NCBI RefSeq assembly: GCF_024703995.1
Contig: NZ_JAMXQV010000051.1
Location: forward strand, 1 to 39,747
Length of the DNA: 39,747 nucleotides
Reading direction: 5' to 3'
DNA from: Amycolatopsis iheyensis
Lineage (GTDB): Bacteria > Actinomycetota > Actinomycetes > Mycobacteriales > Pseudonocardiaceae
Below the pieces are notes generated by a model. That model had not been told where the DNA came from. It made no database searches and saw only the letters and a list, made by a program, of their open reading frames with translations. Position numbers and translations under genes: made by a program. Positions within the stretch are counted from its first letter, which is position 1. Each line of letters opens with the position of its first letter. Of this stretch, positions 26,932 through 34,242 are shown in pieces.

Positions 26932-27809
26932 GCCGGCGTCGCCGGAGTTGCCACCGTTCGCGGTGCCGGTCACGGAGCCCACGGCCCCGAGGATCCCAAG
27001 GATCCCGCCACGCGAGGAGTGCGAGCCGGCGGTGTTCTTGCCGGACGTCGCCGCGGTCCCGGATCCGCCGTTGCCAGCGTTACCCGAGTTGCCACCCTTG
27101 GTGGTGCTGGTGTTCGAGGCGTTCCCGGTCGAGCCGGTCGCGCCCGTGTTCCCGGAGTTGCCCGAGGACGCCGAGGTGCTGCACTTCGCCAGCACACAAC
27201 GCCGTAGGCGCTGTTGCCGCCGGTGGAACCGGAGTTGCCGGAGTTCCCGCTCACCGCGTTGTTGCCGCTGCTCGCGTTCCCGCCGTTGCCCGAGGTTCCG
27301 CCGTTGCCACCGGTACCGGCCGCCGACGTCGTGCCGGCCACCACCGGCGAAGTCACCGGGGACACCGCGTCCAGCACGGGTTCCGCAACCGGCCGCAGCG
27401 CCGACAACACCGGCTCGGTCGCACGCAGCACCGGGCGGGTCAGCGGCTCGAGCACAGGCTCGAGCCCGCTCGTCACCGGCTTCACTACCGGAGCCACCTG
27501 CGAGGTCACCGTGTACAGCGTGCCCGCTACCGGCTGCACCACCGGAGCGACCTGCGACGTCACGTCGTGCACCGTGCCCGTGACCGGCTTCAGCACCGGT
27601 TCCACGGGCTTGAGCACGCCGTGCACCGTTTGCCCGGCCCGATCGAGCAGCCCGGGCTGAACAGGCGGCGGCGAACCTTCCGAAGCGTCCGCGGCCGCCG
27701 ACACGGCCAACGCCAGCAGAGTGAATCCGAACAACGCGCCGGCCACGACCAGCATCCCAAGTACCAGGGGGTGCTGGACCAGCGCGCAATCCGTCTGGGA
27801 AGTATCCAT
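26722..27809 (-). pseudogene. Low-complexity surface protein, frameshifted and fused to an anti-sigma kinase fragment
   Basis: The start is ATG 27809 behind GGGGGTGAG. A single membrane helix (residues 14-36, LVLGMLVVAGALFGFTLLAL) precedes a Pro/Val repeat region built on PVxPV and VTSQVAPVV units (residues 50-160). A Gly/Asn/Ser-rich region of GNSGNSG type follows. Near 27,200 the frame breaks; one added base continues as CVLAKCSTSASSGNSGNTG and carries the repeats on to 26,932. The last 69 codons are unrelated: the C-terminal half of an RsbW-type ATPase. I see no family for the repeat part; it looks like a cell-surface or wall-spanning protein. The fusion and frameshift suggest decay, or an assembly fault for the latter. 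Confidence 0.6.
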
Positions 27810-28067
27810 CCATCTCACCCCCCAATCAGGTCTGGACTTCACCGTCAGTCAGGTTTTCGAAGGCGAAGACCATCACCGGATTGGGTACGGACTGAAGTTT
27901 TTTCTTTCCCCCAAAAGAGTTTACTACCGTTGAGTAGCTGGTGGAAATAGCGCTTTTCCTGCAACGAACGGCACAAAACACCCGGGCTGACTACACCAGT
28001 GACCCGAATGGACACTCACGGTGGCCTGCCCTCGCGCGATGTTGGGAACCCCGCTCGGGGGATTGAC

Positions 28068-28094
28068 CCATCCGCGGCGTGGACGACCCCGAAA
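28068..28094 (+). promoter_or_regulatory. SigK-type promoter of the broken ferritin-like gene
   Basis: The -35 is CCATCC (28068-28073) and the -10 is CCGAAA (28089-28094), 15 bases apart. Both match the hexamers I recall for mycobacterial SigK (CCATCC, CCGAAT). It lies 92 bases before GTG 28187, a leader similar to the other three sites. Confidence 0.62.
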
Positions 28095-28153
28095 GCGGAA
28101 TGTCCACGAAGGATCCGTCCCACCGCCGGGAGGCCCCGGCGTGGGTGTCGTCC

Positions 28154-28169
28154 CCCGCACGCGTGCGGG
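28154..28169. repeat. 16-bp perfect palindrome in a 5' leader
   Basis: CCCGCACGCGTGCGGG is self-complementary. It lies between the putative SigK start point and the ribosome site of the ferritin-like gene. It may be an operator or an RNA hairpin, and could also arise by chance in GC-rich sequence. Confidence 0.4.
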
Positions 28170-28186
28170 CGGGGAGGAGAACGTAC

Positions 28187-29189
28187 GTGTTCGGTAAACG
28201 CTATGCCGCGTCGATGATCACCCGGAGCACGGAGAACGATCAGGACCGACGCCGCTTCCTCAAGGCAGCCGGTATGACTGGACTCGGCGTTGTCGGCGCC
28301 GGAGCCCTCGGCGGCCTCACCGCCGGAACCGCGTCCGCGGCCACCGCACGCCCCGCCGCGGCATCGAGCGGGGTCAGTGACGGTGCCGTGCTCAACTTCG
28401 CGCTCAACCTGGAGTACTTGGAAGCCGAGTTCTACCTCCACGCCGTCACCGGCAAGGGCCTGGCCGACTCGATGACCACCGGCACCGGCACCCGCGGCGG
28501 CGTCACCGGCGGCCGCGCCGTCCGCTTCCAGACCAAAGCCGCGAGGCAAGTACGCCCAGGAAATCGCGGGCGACGAGAAGGCGCACGTCCAGTTCCTGCG
28601 GTCTGCGCTCGGCTCGGCGGCGGTCAGCCGCCCGGCAATTGACCTGCAGTCCAGTTTCACCGCCGCCGCCCAGGCCGCCGGCCTCGTCAAGCCCGGCCAG
28701 ACCTTCGACGCCTTCTCCTGCGAAGAAAACTTCGTGCTCGCCGCGTTCCTGTTCGAGGACGTCGGCGTGACGGCGTACAAGGGTGCGGCCCCGCTGATCA
28801 CCAACAAGACCTACCTCGAAGCCGCCGCGGGCATCCTCGCGGTGGAGGCGTACCACGCGGCCAACATCCGCAGCGCGCTCTACCAGCGGGGCGACGGCAA
28901 GGCGACCGTCAAGTTCTCCAACGCCCGTGACAGTCTCGACGGCCCCACCGACGACGACCAGGGCGTCATCGACAGCCACGGCAACGCCAATGCTCGGACT
29001 CAGTCCGGAACACCTGCTCGTCCTCCTGGTCGCCGCCCTGTTCATCCTCGGCCCGGAACGACTTCCCTGCGCCCTCACGACCGTCCGCAAAACCGCGCAG
29101 AAGGCCAAAGACGCGCTCGCGAACGCCCACCAGCAGATCACCGACGAAATCGGCCCGGAGTTCGAGCAACTGCGCAAACCGCTCGGTGA
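28187..29189 (+). pseudogene. Tat-exported ferritin-like protein, frameshifted and C-terminally replaced
   Basis: GTG 28187 follows AGGAG at the proper distance. The N-terminus has a Tat signal (DRRRFLKAAGMTGLGVVGAGAL). The four-helix ferritin-like (Ferritin_2) body shows LNFALNLEYLEAEFY, then, after a frame change near 28,547, YAQEIAGDEKAHVQFL, FEDVGVTAYKGAAPL and AVEAYHAANIRS, which hold the Glu and ExxH metal ligands. Removing one A at about 28,548 restores RQYAQEIAGDE. The family tail normally continues for about 35 residues after the DQGV-like segment; here homology stops at GNAN. The frame then runs as a shadow of tatB to 29189. It is therefore doubly damaged, or one indel is an assembly error. 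Confidence 0.8.
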
Positions 29190-29325
29190 ACTCAACCAGC
29201 TCCGCAGCCTCGACCCACGTACAGCGGTGACACGGCTGCTTCTGGACACACCGGCAACCACCCAGCCGATGACCGCGCCACCGCGGACCGGGGACGGGCC
29301 GCGCGTGGACATGGAAGCCACCTGA
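28990..29325 (+). CDS. tatB: TatB-like twin-arginine translocase subunit
   Basis: The 111-residue protein starts at ATG 28990. The N-terminal membrane helix MLGLSPEHLLVLLVAALFIL is followed by the GPERLP hinge and a long amphipathic helix (TVRKTAQKAKDALANAHQQI, then EIGPEFEQLRKPL), the classic TatB layout. It would form part of the receptor for folded, twin-arginine-signal proteins. Two ferritin-like proteins nearby carry such signals. The start lies inside the reading frame of the damaged ferritin gene and no ribosome site is visible, so expression may rely on coupled translation or a leaderless start. A hinge Cys (RLPCAL) is unusual, as Gly is common there. Confidence 0.8.
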   Translation: MLGLSPEHLLVLLVAALFILGPERLPCALTTVRKTAQKAKDALANAHQQITDEIGPEFEQLRKPLGELNQLRSLDPRTAVTRLLLDTPATTQPMTAPPRTGDGPRVDMEAT

Positions 29326-29341
29326 ACGCCGGCCCGCTCAT

Positions 29342-30040
29342 TCAGGTTGTCCCGGTGAAGTGCGCGTAGACCACGATGTTGTCCAGGTAGCTGCGCGCGG
29401 CCCGGTCGAACTCGCCGCCGCAGGTGACCAGCCGCAGGCCGGCGTAGTCCACCGCGCCGTAGACGTCGTTCGCCGGGAACCCGCTCTTCGGGTACTGCCG
29501 CTTGGCGTCGACCGTGAACGCCGCCGTCTTGCCGTCACCACGCAGGACGAGAATCTGGTCACCGGGGCCGAGCTTCGAAAGCCGGTAGAACACCGCCGGG
29601 CCGCGGTAGGAGTCGATGTGTCCGAGGATGACCGACGCGCCCACCTCGCCCGGTGTCGGCCCGAGGTCGTACCAGCCGGCTTTGCCGAAGTCCTTCGGGG
29701 ATTCGACCGTCCTATCGGGATTCAGGCCCAGGGACAGCAGCGAGCTGCTCACCCCGATGCTCGGCACCCGCAGCGAAACGGGTGCGGACCGGGACAGCGG
29801 AACCGGCGACCGGGAAACCGGCGGGGCGGTGGTCGTCGGGTCCGAAGTGGACAGTGTGGTCGTCGGCGCCGGGATGCTGCCCACTGAAGCAACGGAACCC
29901 GGGCCGGACGGGCGCGTCACGCCTACCCAGATCAGGACGCCGCCGGCGAGAGCCAGCACCACGACGAGCGCGAGGAGGAGCCGGCGGACGGTGCGGCGAC
30001 GTCCACCGGCTCCGGTTTCCGCGGGATCCGCGTCAGGCAT
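29342..30040 (-). CDS. Class F-like sortase
   Basis: The 232-residue protein starts at ATG 30040 behind GAAGGA and overlaps the upstream ferritin-like gene by eight bases. A cytoplasmic Arg-rich N-terminus, one membrane helix (residues 25-45, LLLALVVVLALAGGVLIWVG), a Thr/Ser/Pro linker and the sortase beta-barrel (about 90-230) are seen. The catalytic His is in VILGHIDSYRGPAVFYRL, the Cys in LRLVTCGGEFD, and an Arg follows in FDRAARSYLDNIVVYA. Class F sortases are typical of actinobacteria and their substrates are poorly known. The overlapping neighbour has an LxxTG-like C-terminus and is the obvious candidate substrate. Confidence 0.87.
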   Translation of the reverse strand: MPDADPAETGAGGRRRTVRRLLLALVVVLALAGGVLIWVGVTRPSGPGSVASVGSIPAPTTTLSTSDPTTTAPPVSRSPVPLSRSAPVSLRVPSIGVSSSLLSLGLNPDRTVESPKDFGKAGWYDLGPTPGEVGASVILGHIDSYRGPAVFYRLSKLGPGDQILVLRGDGKTAAFTVDAKRQYPKSGFPANDVYGAVDYAGLRLVTCGGEFDRAARSYLDNIVVYAHFTGTT

Positions 30041-30797
30041 CGGGTCCTTCGCCGGAGTCAGCGCGACGGTGACGGCCCACCGCCACCGCCGTCGCCGCCG
30101 CACCGGCGACCAGCACCGCACCGGTCGCGGTGAGGACGGTGCCGGTCGTGCCGTCGCTCGTCCCGCCCGCGCCCATGTCCGGCGCACCGGCCGGGACGGT
30201 GGGCGTGGCGACCAGGAACGGTGCGACGGCGGCCAGCACGGTGGCCTTGTCCTTCGGGGTCTCGGTGTTGCCCATGAACACCCCGCCCTTCGCGGGCAGC
30301 CCGAGCAGGTTCCCGACGATCGCCGCGTGCCGTGCCTCGACGCCGAAGATCCCGGCCGCGGCCTGCAGGATGGTCTTGTCCTTGATGAACCCGGCCGCGC
30401 CGAGGTACGCGCCGACCCCGACGTTCTCGAAGGTGTGGCTCGTCTTCAGGAAGCTCATGCGGTTCTCGAACGCGGCACCGAAGTTCACCATCGGCGCCTC
30501 GACGGGGGTCCCGCCCAGCTTCTTGATCGTCGAGGTCAGGGTGGTGACGTGGGACTCCTCGTCGGACTGGATCTTCTTGAGGTAGTCGGCTTCGGCCCCC
30601 GAAAGAGAGACGGCTTTGTTGCCCTGGACGTAGAACGCCGATTCGAGGTACTCCAGCGTCAACGCGTAGTTGAGGACGTCGAGGTCGCTCCCGAAGTCGC
30701 CGGCCTGGGCCAGGGCCCAGCGGTTGTTGAGCGCACCGAGCGCCAGCTGGGGCGACACCTCGGTGGCCTGCCCGTGGATCAGATCACGCCTGTTCAT
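30033..30797 (-). CDS. Ferritin-like protein with C-terminal LTATG-type anchor
   Basis: The 254-residue protein starts at ATG 30797 behind AGGAAAA. The four-helix ferritin-like domain spans residues 35-200: LDVLNYALTLEYLESAFYVQ, then SDEESHVTTL, FENVGVGAYLGAAGFI and FGVEARHAAIVGNLLG, with two ExxH pairs as in diiron proteins. A Gly/Thr linker leads to VLTATGAVLVAGAAATAVAV and a basic GRHRR tail. This is a sorting-signal-like arrangement of LxxTG, hydrophobic segment and positive charges. No Tat or Sec signal is evident at the N-terminus (MNRRDLIHGQATEV), which is odd for a sorted protein; a start site farther upstream is not available. The sortase gene overlaps its end. Confidence 0.8.
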   Translation of the reverse strand: MNRRDLIHGQATEVSPQLALGALNNRWALAQAGDFGSDLDVLNYALTLEYLESAFYVQGNKAVSLSGAEADYLKKIQSDEESHVTTLTSTIKKLGGTPVEAPMVNFGAAFENRMSFLKTSHTFENVGVGAYLGAAGFIKDKTILQAAAGIFGVEARHAAIVGNLLGLPAKGGVFMGNTETPKDKATVLAAVAPFLVATPTVPAGAPDMGAGGTSDGTTGTVLTATGAVLVAGAAATAVAVGRHRRADSGEGPDA

Positions 30798-30825
30798 GAA
30801 TGGTTTTCCTTACGGAGTCGGGAAG

Positions 30826-31482
30826 TCAGGAGAGGAACGGTTTGACGATGGCGAGGACTTCGTCCTTCGTCCGCTGCTTCTCGATGGGTGCCGGGAACGG
30901 CTCGCCGCCCATCAGGGAGGCCAGCACGGCCGCGTGCCGCGACTCCACCCCGGCGATGGACGCACCCGCCTTCAGCACGTCGGCGCTCTTGATCAGCCCG
31001 ACCTGACCGTGGTACGCCGTCACCCCGACCTCTTCGAACGTCGACGCCGACTTGAGGAAGCCCGCCTTGTCGGCGAACGTCTCGGTCGGGTACTTGATCG
31101 CCGGCTTGGCGACCGGGGTACCGCCGAGCTGCTTGATCAGCGTCGTGACCGCCGTGACGTGCGCGCTCTCGTGATCGGCGATCTCGGTGATCAGTTCCAG
31201 CTCGCGCCCGCTGACAAGGTTCTTCGTCAGTCCCATGGCGTAGAAGTCCGACTCCAGGTACTCGAGCGTCAACGCGTAGTTGAGGATCTCGAGATCGCCC
31301 GCGTCACCCGCGGCCGGCGCGGCGATCGCCGAGGCCGCCGCCGACCCCAGGCCGCCGGCGACCAGCGTCGCGCCGACCCCGACCAGCCCCGCCATCCGCA
31401 GGAAGGCCCTGCGGTCACTCTCCTTCGCAATTCCCAGCACCGGCTTGCCGCCGAAAACCCTGTCGTTCCTGGACGATCGCAT
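30826..31482 (-). CDS. Tat-exported ferritin-like protein
   Basis: The 218-residue protein starts at ATG 31482 behind GTGAGG. A Tat signal (SDRRAFLRMAGLVGVGATLV) at residues 22-41 is followed by the ferritin-like domain: LEILNYALTLEYLESDFYAM, then ITEIADHESAHVTAV, FEEVGVTAYHGQVGLI and AGVESRHAAVLASLMGG. The metal-ligand Glu and ExxH pairs are intact. It should fold in the cytoplasm with metal and be exported. It is first in a leftward operon with the second ferritin-like gene (28-base gap) and the sortase, driven by the SigK-type promoter at 31587-31613. Confidence 0.88.
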   Translation of the reverse strand: MRSSRNDRVFGGKPVLGIAKESDRRAFLRMAGLVGVGATLVAGGLGSAAASAIAAPAAGDAGDLEILNYALTLEYLESDFYAMGLTKNLVSGRELELITEIADHESAHVTAVTTLIKQLGGTPVAKPAIKYPTETFADKAGFLKSASTFEEVGVTAYHGQVGLIKSADVLKAGASIAGVESRHAAVLASLMGGEPFPAPIEKQRTKDEVLAIVKPFLS

Positions 31483-31860
31483 TCGACCTCACGCTCTCTG
31501 CGCTCCGCTCGCGGCCGTGCCGGGCGGGCTCGTTGGTGAAGATCCAGCCGGATCACCCGGGAAACCGGTGTCCGCCGACAACCACGATTCGGAGGCACCC
31601 CCGATCGGGTTCATCCCCCTGTTCGGCCCGCCCCACCGCTGACATGCACACCCAGGGCCACAACCTGCGACGACGTCCGCGGCCAAGCCGGGAACAGGAC
31701 ATCACTTCGGCGGGGGAATCACCCCGATGGCCTAACCGCCGGCTCGAACCAAGCTGGGCGAGACGTCGCCTCGAACCTTCCGTAAAGGGGCAGCCCGGAC
31801 CTCGCTGCTGGAAATGCATTCACCTTTGCCGACCAGACTGCCGAGGCTGGGACCACTGCC
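31483..31860. other. Divergent control region between the ferritin operon and sigK
   Basis: No gene is seen. It holds a leftward SigK-type promoter (31587-31613). Two CTCGAACC octamers near 31,741 and 31,770 face the sigK gene, but neither is followed by a CCGAAT-like -10 at 15 bases, so direct autoregulation of sigK is not supported. Confidence 0.5.
31587..31613 (-). promoter_or_regulatory. SigK-type promoter of the ferritin/sortase operon
   Basis: Read on the minus strand: TGAACC (31613-31608), 15 bases, CCGAAT (31592-31587). The start codon is at 31482, giving a leader of about 100 bases. The same pair of hexamers with the same spacing precedes the DUF4331 gene. Confidence 0.65.
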
Positions 31861-32391
31861 ATGGAAGAACTGCTCGAACGGGTCGCCGGCGGAGACCGGT
31901 CCGCCTTCGACCGGTTGTACCGGGAATTCTTCGGCCTGGTCTTCCACACCGTTTTCAAGGTCGTGCAGGACCACGCCCAGTCCGAAGAAGTCACGCAAGA
32001 GACTTTTCTCGAGCTCTGGTCGACCGCCGCGCGGTTCGACGGAGCGCAGGGCACCGGCGCCCGGTGGGTCACGATGATCGCGCGGCGGCGGGCGGTCGAC
32101 CGGGTCCGGTCGGCGCAGGCGGCGCGGCAACGCGACACCCTGATCGCGACCCAGGCCCAGATCTCCACCGAGCCCGACCCCAGTGAGCACGTGCTGGACG
32201 GCGTCCAGGTGCACCAGATCCGCGCCGCGCTGGCGAAGCTGTCACCGGAGCAGCGGACCTTGCTGACCCAGGCCTACATCGACGGCCTGACCTACCGGGA
32301 CATCGCCGCGGCACAAGGAGTTTCGGTCAACACCGTGAAGTCGCGCGTCCGGCTGGCCGCGGCCAAGCTCCGCGGCCTGATCACCCGCTGA
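31861..32391 (+). CDS. sigK: ECF sigma factor, SigK-like
   Basis: The 176-residue protein starts at ATG 31861. Region 2 (residues 1-75) has FDRLYREFFGLVFHTVFKVV, EEVTQETFLELW and WVTMIARRRAVDRVRS. Region 4 (about 118-172) has LAKLSPEQRTLLTQAYIDGL and YRDIAAAQGVSVNTVKSRVR. The VFHTVF and ARRRAVDRVRSAQA patterns match the SigK/ECF19 group of actinobacteria. SigK is normally followed by its membrane anti-sigma RskA; here the next gene is on the other strand and no rskA is present in the window. The protein has no Cys, so the disulfide switch proposed for mycobacterial SigK cannot operate. SigK-type promoters surround it. Confidence 0.86.
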   Translation: MEELLERVAGGDRSAFDRLYREFFGLVFHTVFKVVQDHAQSEEVTQETFLELWSTAARFDGAQGTGARWVTMIARRRAVDRVRSAQAARQRDTLIATQAQISTEPDPSEHVLDGVQVHQIRAALAKLSPEQRTLLTQAYIDGLTYRDIAAAQGVSVNTVKSRVRLAAAKLRGLITR

Positions 32392-32398
32392 GCCCCAC

Positions 32399-32728
32399 TC
32401 ACCCCAGCAGGCCCGCGACGTTCACGCGCTCGGCGCCGAGGCTGACGTACACCCCGGCCCACGCCCGGTCGGCCGCCGACGGTGCCGCGTGGTCGCAGTA
32501 GGCCTTGCGCCCGTTGGCGGTGTAGTACCGAAGCAGGGGAAGGGTTTCGTCCGTGCGGACCTGTCCCGGGTCGAGATAGCGGGCGCCCGGCGCGGCCGGC
32601 TGATGCTTCATGCAGCCGACCGCCTGGTTGCCCTCGTTGTCGAACACCGGCCCGGGATCGGGCGGGGCGGCCGAGCAAGAGGCGATCAGGAGGCAGCAGG
32701 CCAGGGCGAAGGTCGCGCGCATCGTCAT
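32399..32728 (-). CDS. Small secreted lipoprotein
   Basis: The 109-residue protein starts at ATG 32728, overlapping the stop of the NicO-type gene as ATGA. The signal ALACCLLIASC contains lipobox LIAS/C. The mature part has two further Cys (VGCMKHQPAAPG and KAYCDHAAPSAADRAWAGVY), which could form a disulfide. I recognise no domain. It is last in the leftward operon DUF4331 - TPR - NicO - lipoprotein and probably acts outside the membrane with those proteins. Confidence 0.72.
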   Translation of the reverse strand: MTMRATFALACCLLIASCSAAPPDPGPVFDNEGNQAVGCMKHQPAAPGARYLDPGQVRTDETLPLLRYYTANGRKAYCDHAAPSAADRAWAGVYVSLGAERVNVAGLLG

Positions 32729-34242
32729 CCGTTTCCCGTCGCGGCGCGGACGGCCAGGCCGAGCCCGACCACCAGCACCAGTGTCGCGGTGAGCACCGGC
32801 ATCCAGCCGGACAGCCGGGCCGCCCGGGCCCGCAGCCGGTCCATGCGGCGCATCGTGTCCAGGCGGTCGCGCAGCCGGACCAGCAGCAGCCCGACGGCGG
32901 TCAGCGTGGCGGCCATCCCGAACCCGTAACCGAGCACCAGCAGGACGCCGAACCAGGTACGGCCGAGCGCGACCGCGCCCAGCAGGACGACGAGCGCGGA
33001 CGGGCTCGGCACCAGCCCGCCGGCGACCCCCATCCCGATCAGCCCGCCACGCCCGAAGCCGTGCCCATGGCTGTGGCCGTGTCCATGGCCGTGGCCGTGT
33101 CCATGGCCGTGCCCATGCCCATGCCCATGCCCATGTCCATGTCCATGCGCGGGAGCCTCGGCGACGGCTCCGGCGGCGACCAGCACCGGCTCCGCCTGCA
33201 CCTGCTTCGCTCGGTTGCGCAACGCGGACACCAGCAGCCAGGCGCCGATCCCCGTCACCAGCAGTCCACTCGCGACACCGAGCCAGCTCAGCACGCTCTC
33301 CCCCGCCAGCGCGCTCGACCCGCTGATCAGCAGCCCCAGCACCAGGACCCCGGCGGTGTGGGTCACCGTCACGGTGGCGCCGACGACGAGCGCGTCGCGC
33401 GTCGAACCCCGCTTGCCCGCGAGGTAGGCGGCGATCAACGTCTTGCCGTGCCCGGGCAGCGCCGCGTGCGACGCGCCCAGCACCATCGACAGCAGCACCG
33501 CCAGCAGCCCGACCGCCGGGGTCAGGTCGTCCGCGCCGACGAGGTCGGTGAACGTCCGGGTGACCGTGCCGACCACCGCGTCCAGCGGACCCAGGTGCGG
33601 GGCGGCATCCGCGGCCGCGCCCCCGCCGATGCCGGGTTCGACGCGCAGGGTGGCCTCGCGGACGTTGAGCGGGTTGGCCAGCAAGTCGTCAGGGTAGGCG
33701 CGCAGCTCATTGCTGACGCTGGCAGCCGGCAGCCCGTCGGCCGGGAGCCGGACGCCGTCGCCGACGGCGGTCATCTCGCGCCAGCCGATCCGGTCGGTGC
33801 GGAAGTCGTCGCGGATCACCAACGTCGCGGCCCGGTCCAGCCGGGCGGACGCCGACATCGCGCAGGAGAGCCGGCTCGTCGGCAACCCGGCCTGCCCCGG
33901 CGGGAACTCGAGGGTGCTGGACCGCAGCGTCAACGACACGGGCTGACCGTCGACCGTGACGGGCGTGGCCGCCATCAGGGCCGCGCAGTCACCTGCCGCG
34001 CGGGTGCCGGCCTCCGCAGCGCTGACGACGCCGTCGTGGTCGGTGTCGACGGCCGGCTTGTCCTGCACCGTCGGGATCTCGGCACTGTCCACAACGGACA
34101 GCAGATCGATGCCGCCGGGGCGGAGCGTCAGGCCGTCGTAGTGGTTGACGGTGAAGTTGCCGAGCGGATGGGCGTCCGCGGCCGGCGCGGCGAGCAGCGC
34201 GAGCGCCAGCAGTCCGAACAGGACGACCACGAGCCGTTTCAT
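32725..34242 (-). CDS. NicO/RcnA-like nickel-cobalt transporter with secreted N-terminal domain
   Basis: The 505-residue protein starts at ATG 34242, overlapping the TPR gene stop (ATGA); the longer frame upstream is a shadow. A signal peptide (VVVLFGLLALALLAAPAADA) is followed by HPLGNFTVNHY and an extracytoplasmic domain to about residue 245. Six membrane helices follow with NicO motifs: GASHAALPGHGKTLIAAYL, ATVTVTHTAGVLVLGL and GGLVPSPSALVVLLGAVALG. A cytoplasmic loop holds 15 alternating His residues. The family exports or imports nickel or cobalt. Its operon partners, TPR and DUF4331 proteins, suggest an envelope metal-handling unit; direction and metal are not determined. Confidence 0.85.
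   Translation of the reverse strand: MKRLVVVLFGLLALALLAAPAADAHPLGNFTVNHYDGLTLRPGGIDLLSVVDSAEIPTVQDKPAVDTDHDGVVSAAEAGTRAAGDCAALMAATPVTVDGQPVSLTLRSSTLEFPPGQAGLPTSRLSCAMSASARLDRAATLVIRDDFRTDRIGWREMTAVGDGVRLPADGLPAASVSNELRAYPDDLLANPLNVREATLRVEPGIGGGAAADAAPHLGPLDAVVGTVTRTFTDLVGADDLTPAVGLLAVLLSMVLGASHAALPGHGKTLIAAYLAGKRGSTRDALVVGATVTVTHTAGVLVLGLLISGSSALAGESVLSWLGVASGLLVTGIGAWLLVSALRNRAKQVQAEPVLVAAGAVAEAPAHGHGHGHGHGHGHGHGHGHGHGHGHSHGHGFGRGGLIGMGVAGGLVPSPSALVVLLGAVALGRTWFGVLLVLGYGFGMAATLTAVGLLLVRLRDRLDTMRRMDRLRARAARLSGWMPVLTATLVLVVGLGLAVRAATGNG
33058..33147 (-). repeat. Six-base repeats encoding a (His-Gly)n metal-binding loop
   Basis: Fifteen CAY-GGN (once CAC-AGC) hexamers encode alternating His-Gly inside the NicO-type protein. 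The unit is a multiple of three, so copy-number change would alter loop length without breaking the frame. Blocks of identical hexamers suggest recent expansion. Confidence 0.9.

Larger units (their letters stand above)
27810..28186. other. Divergent intergenic region with AT-rich core and promoters
   Basis: No gene is seen. Bases about 27,890-27,950 are unusually AT-rich for this window, with a T6 tract and CTAC-N6-GTAG. A SigK-type promoter faces right (28068-28094) and a palindrome (28154-28169) precedes the ferritin-like gene. A weaker leftward match, CAATCC-N17-TCGAAA on the minus strand (27855-27883), could serve the surface-protein gene. Confidence 0.5.

Noticed and set aside
31741..31780. 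Two CTCGAACC octamers as SigK autoregulatory -35 elements before sigK
   Set aside because: No CCGAAT-like -10 lies about 15 bases downstream of either copy.
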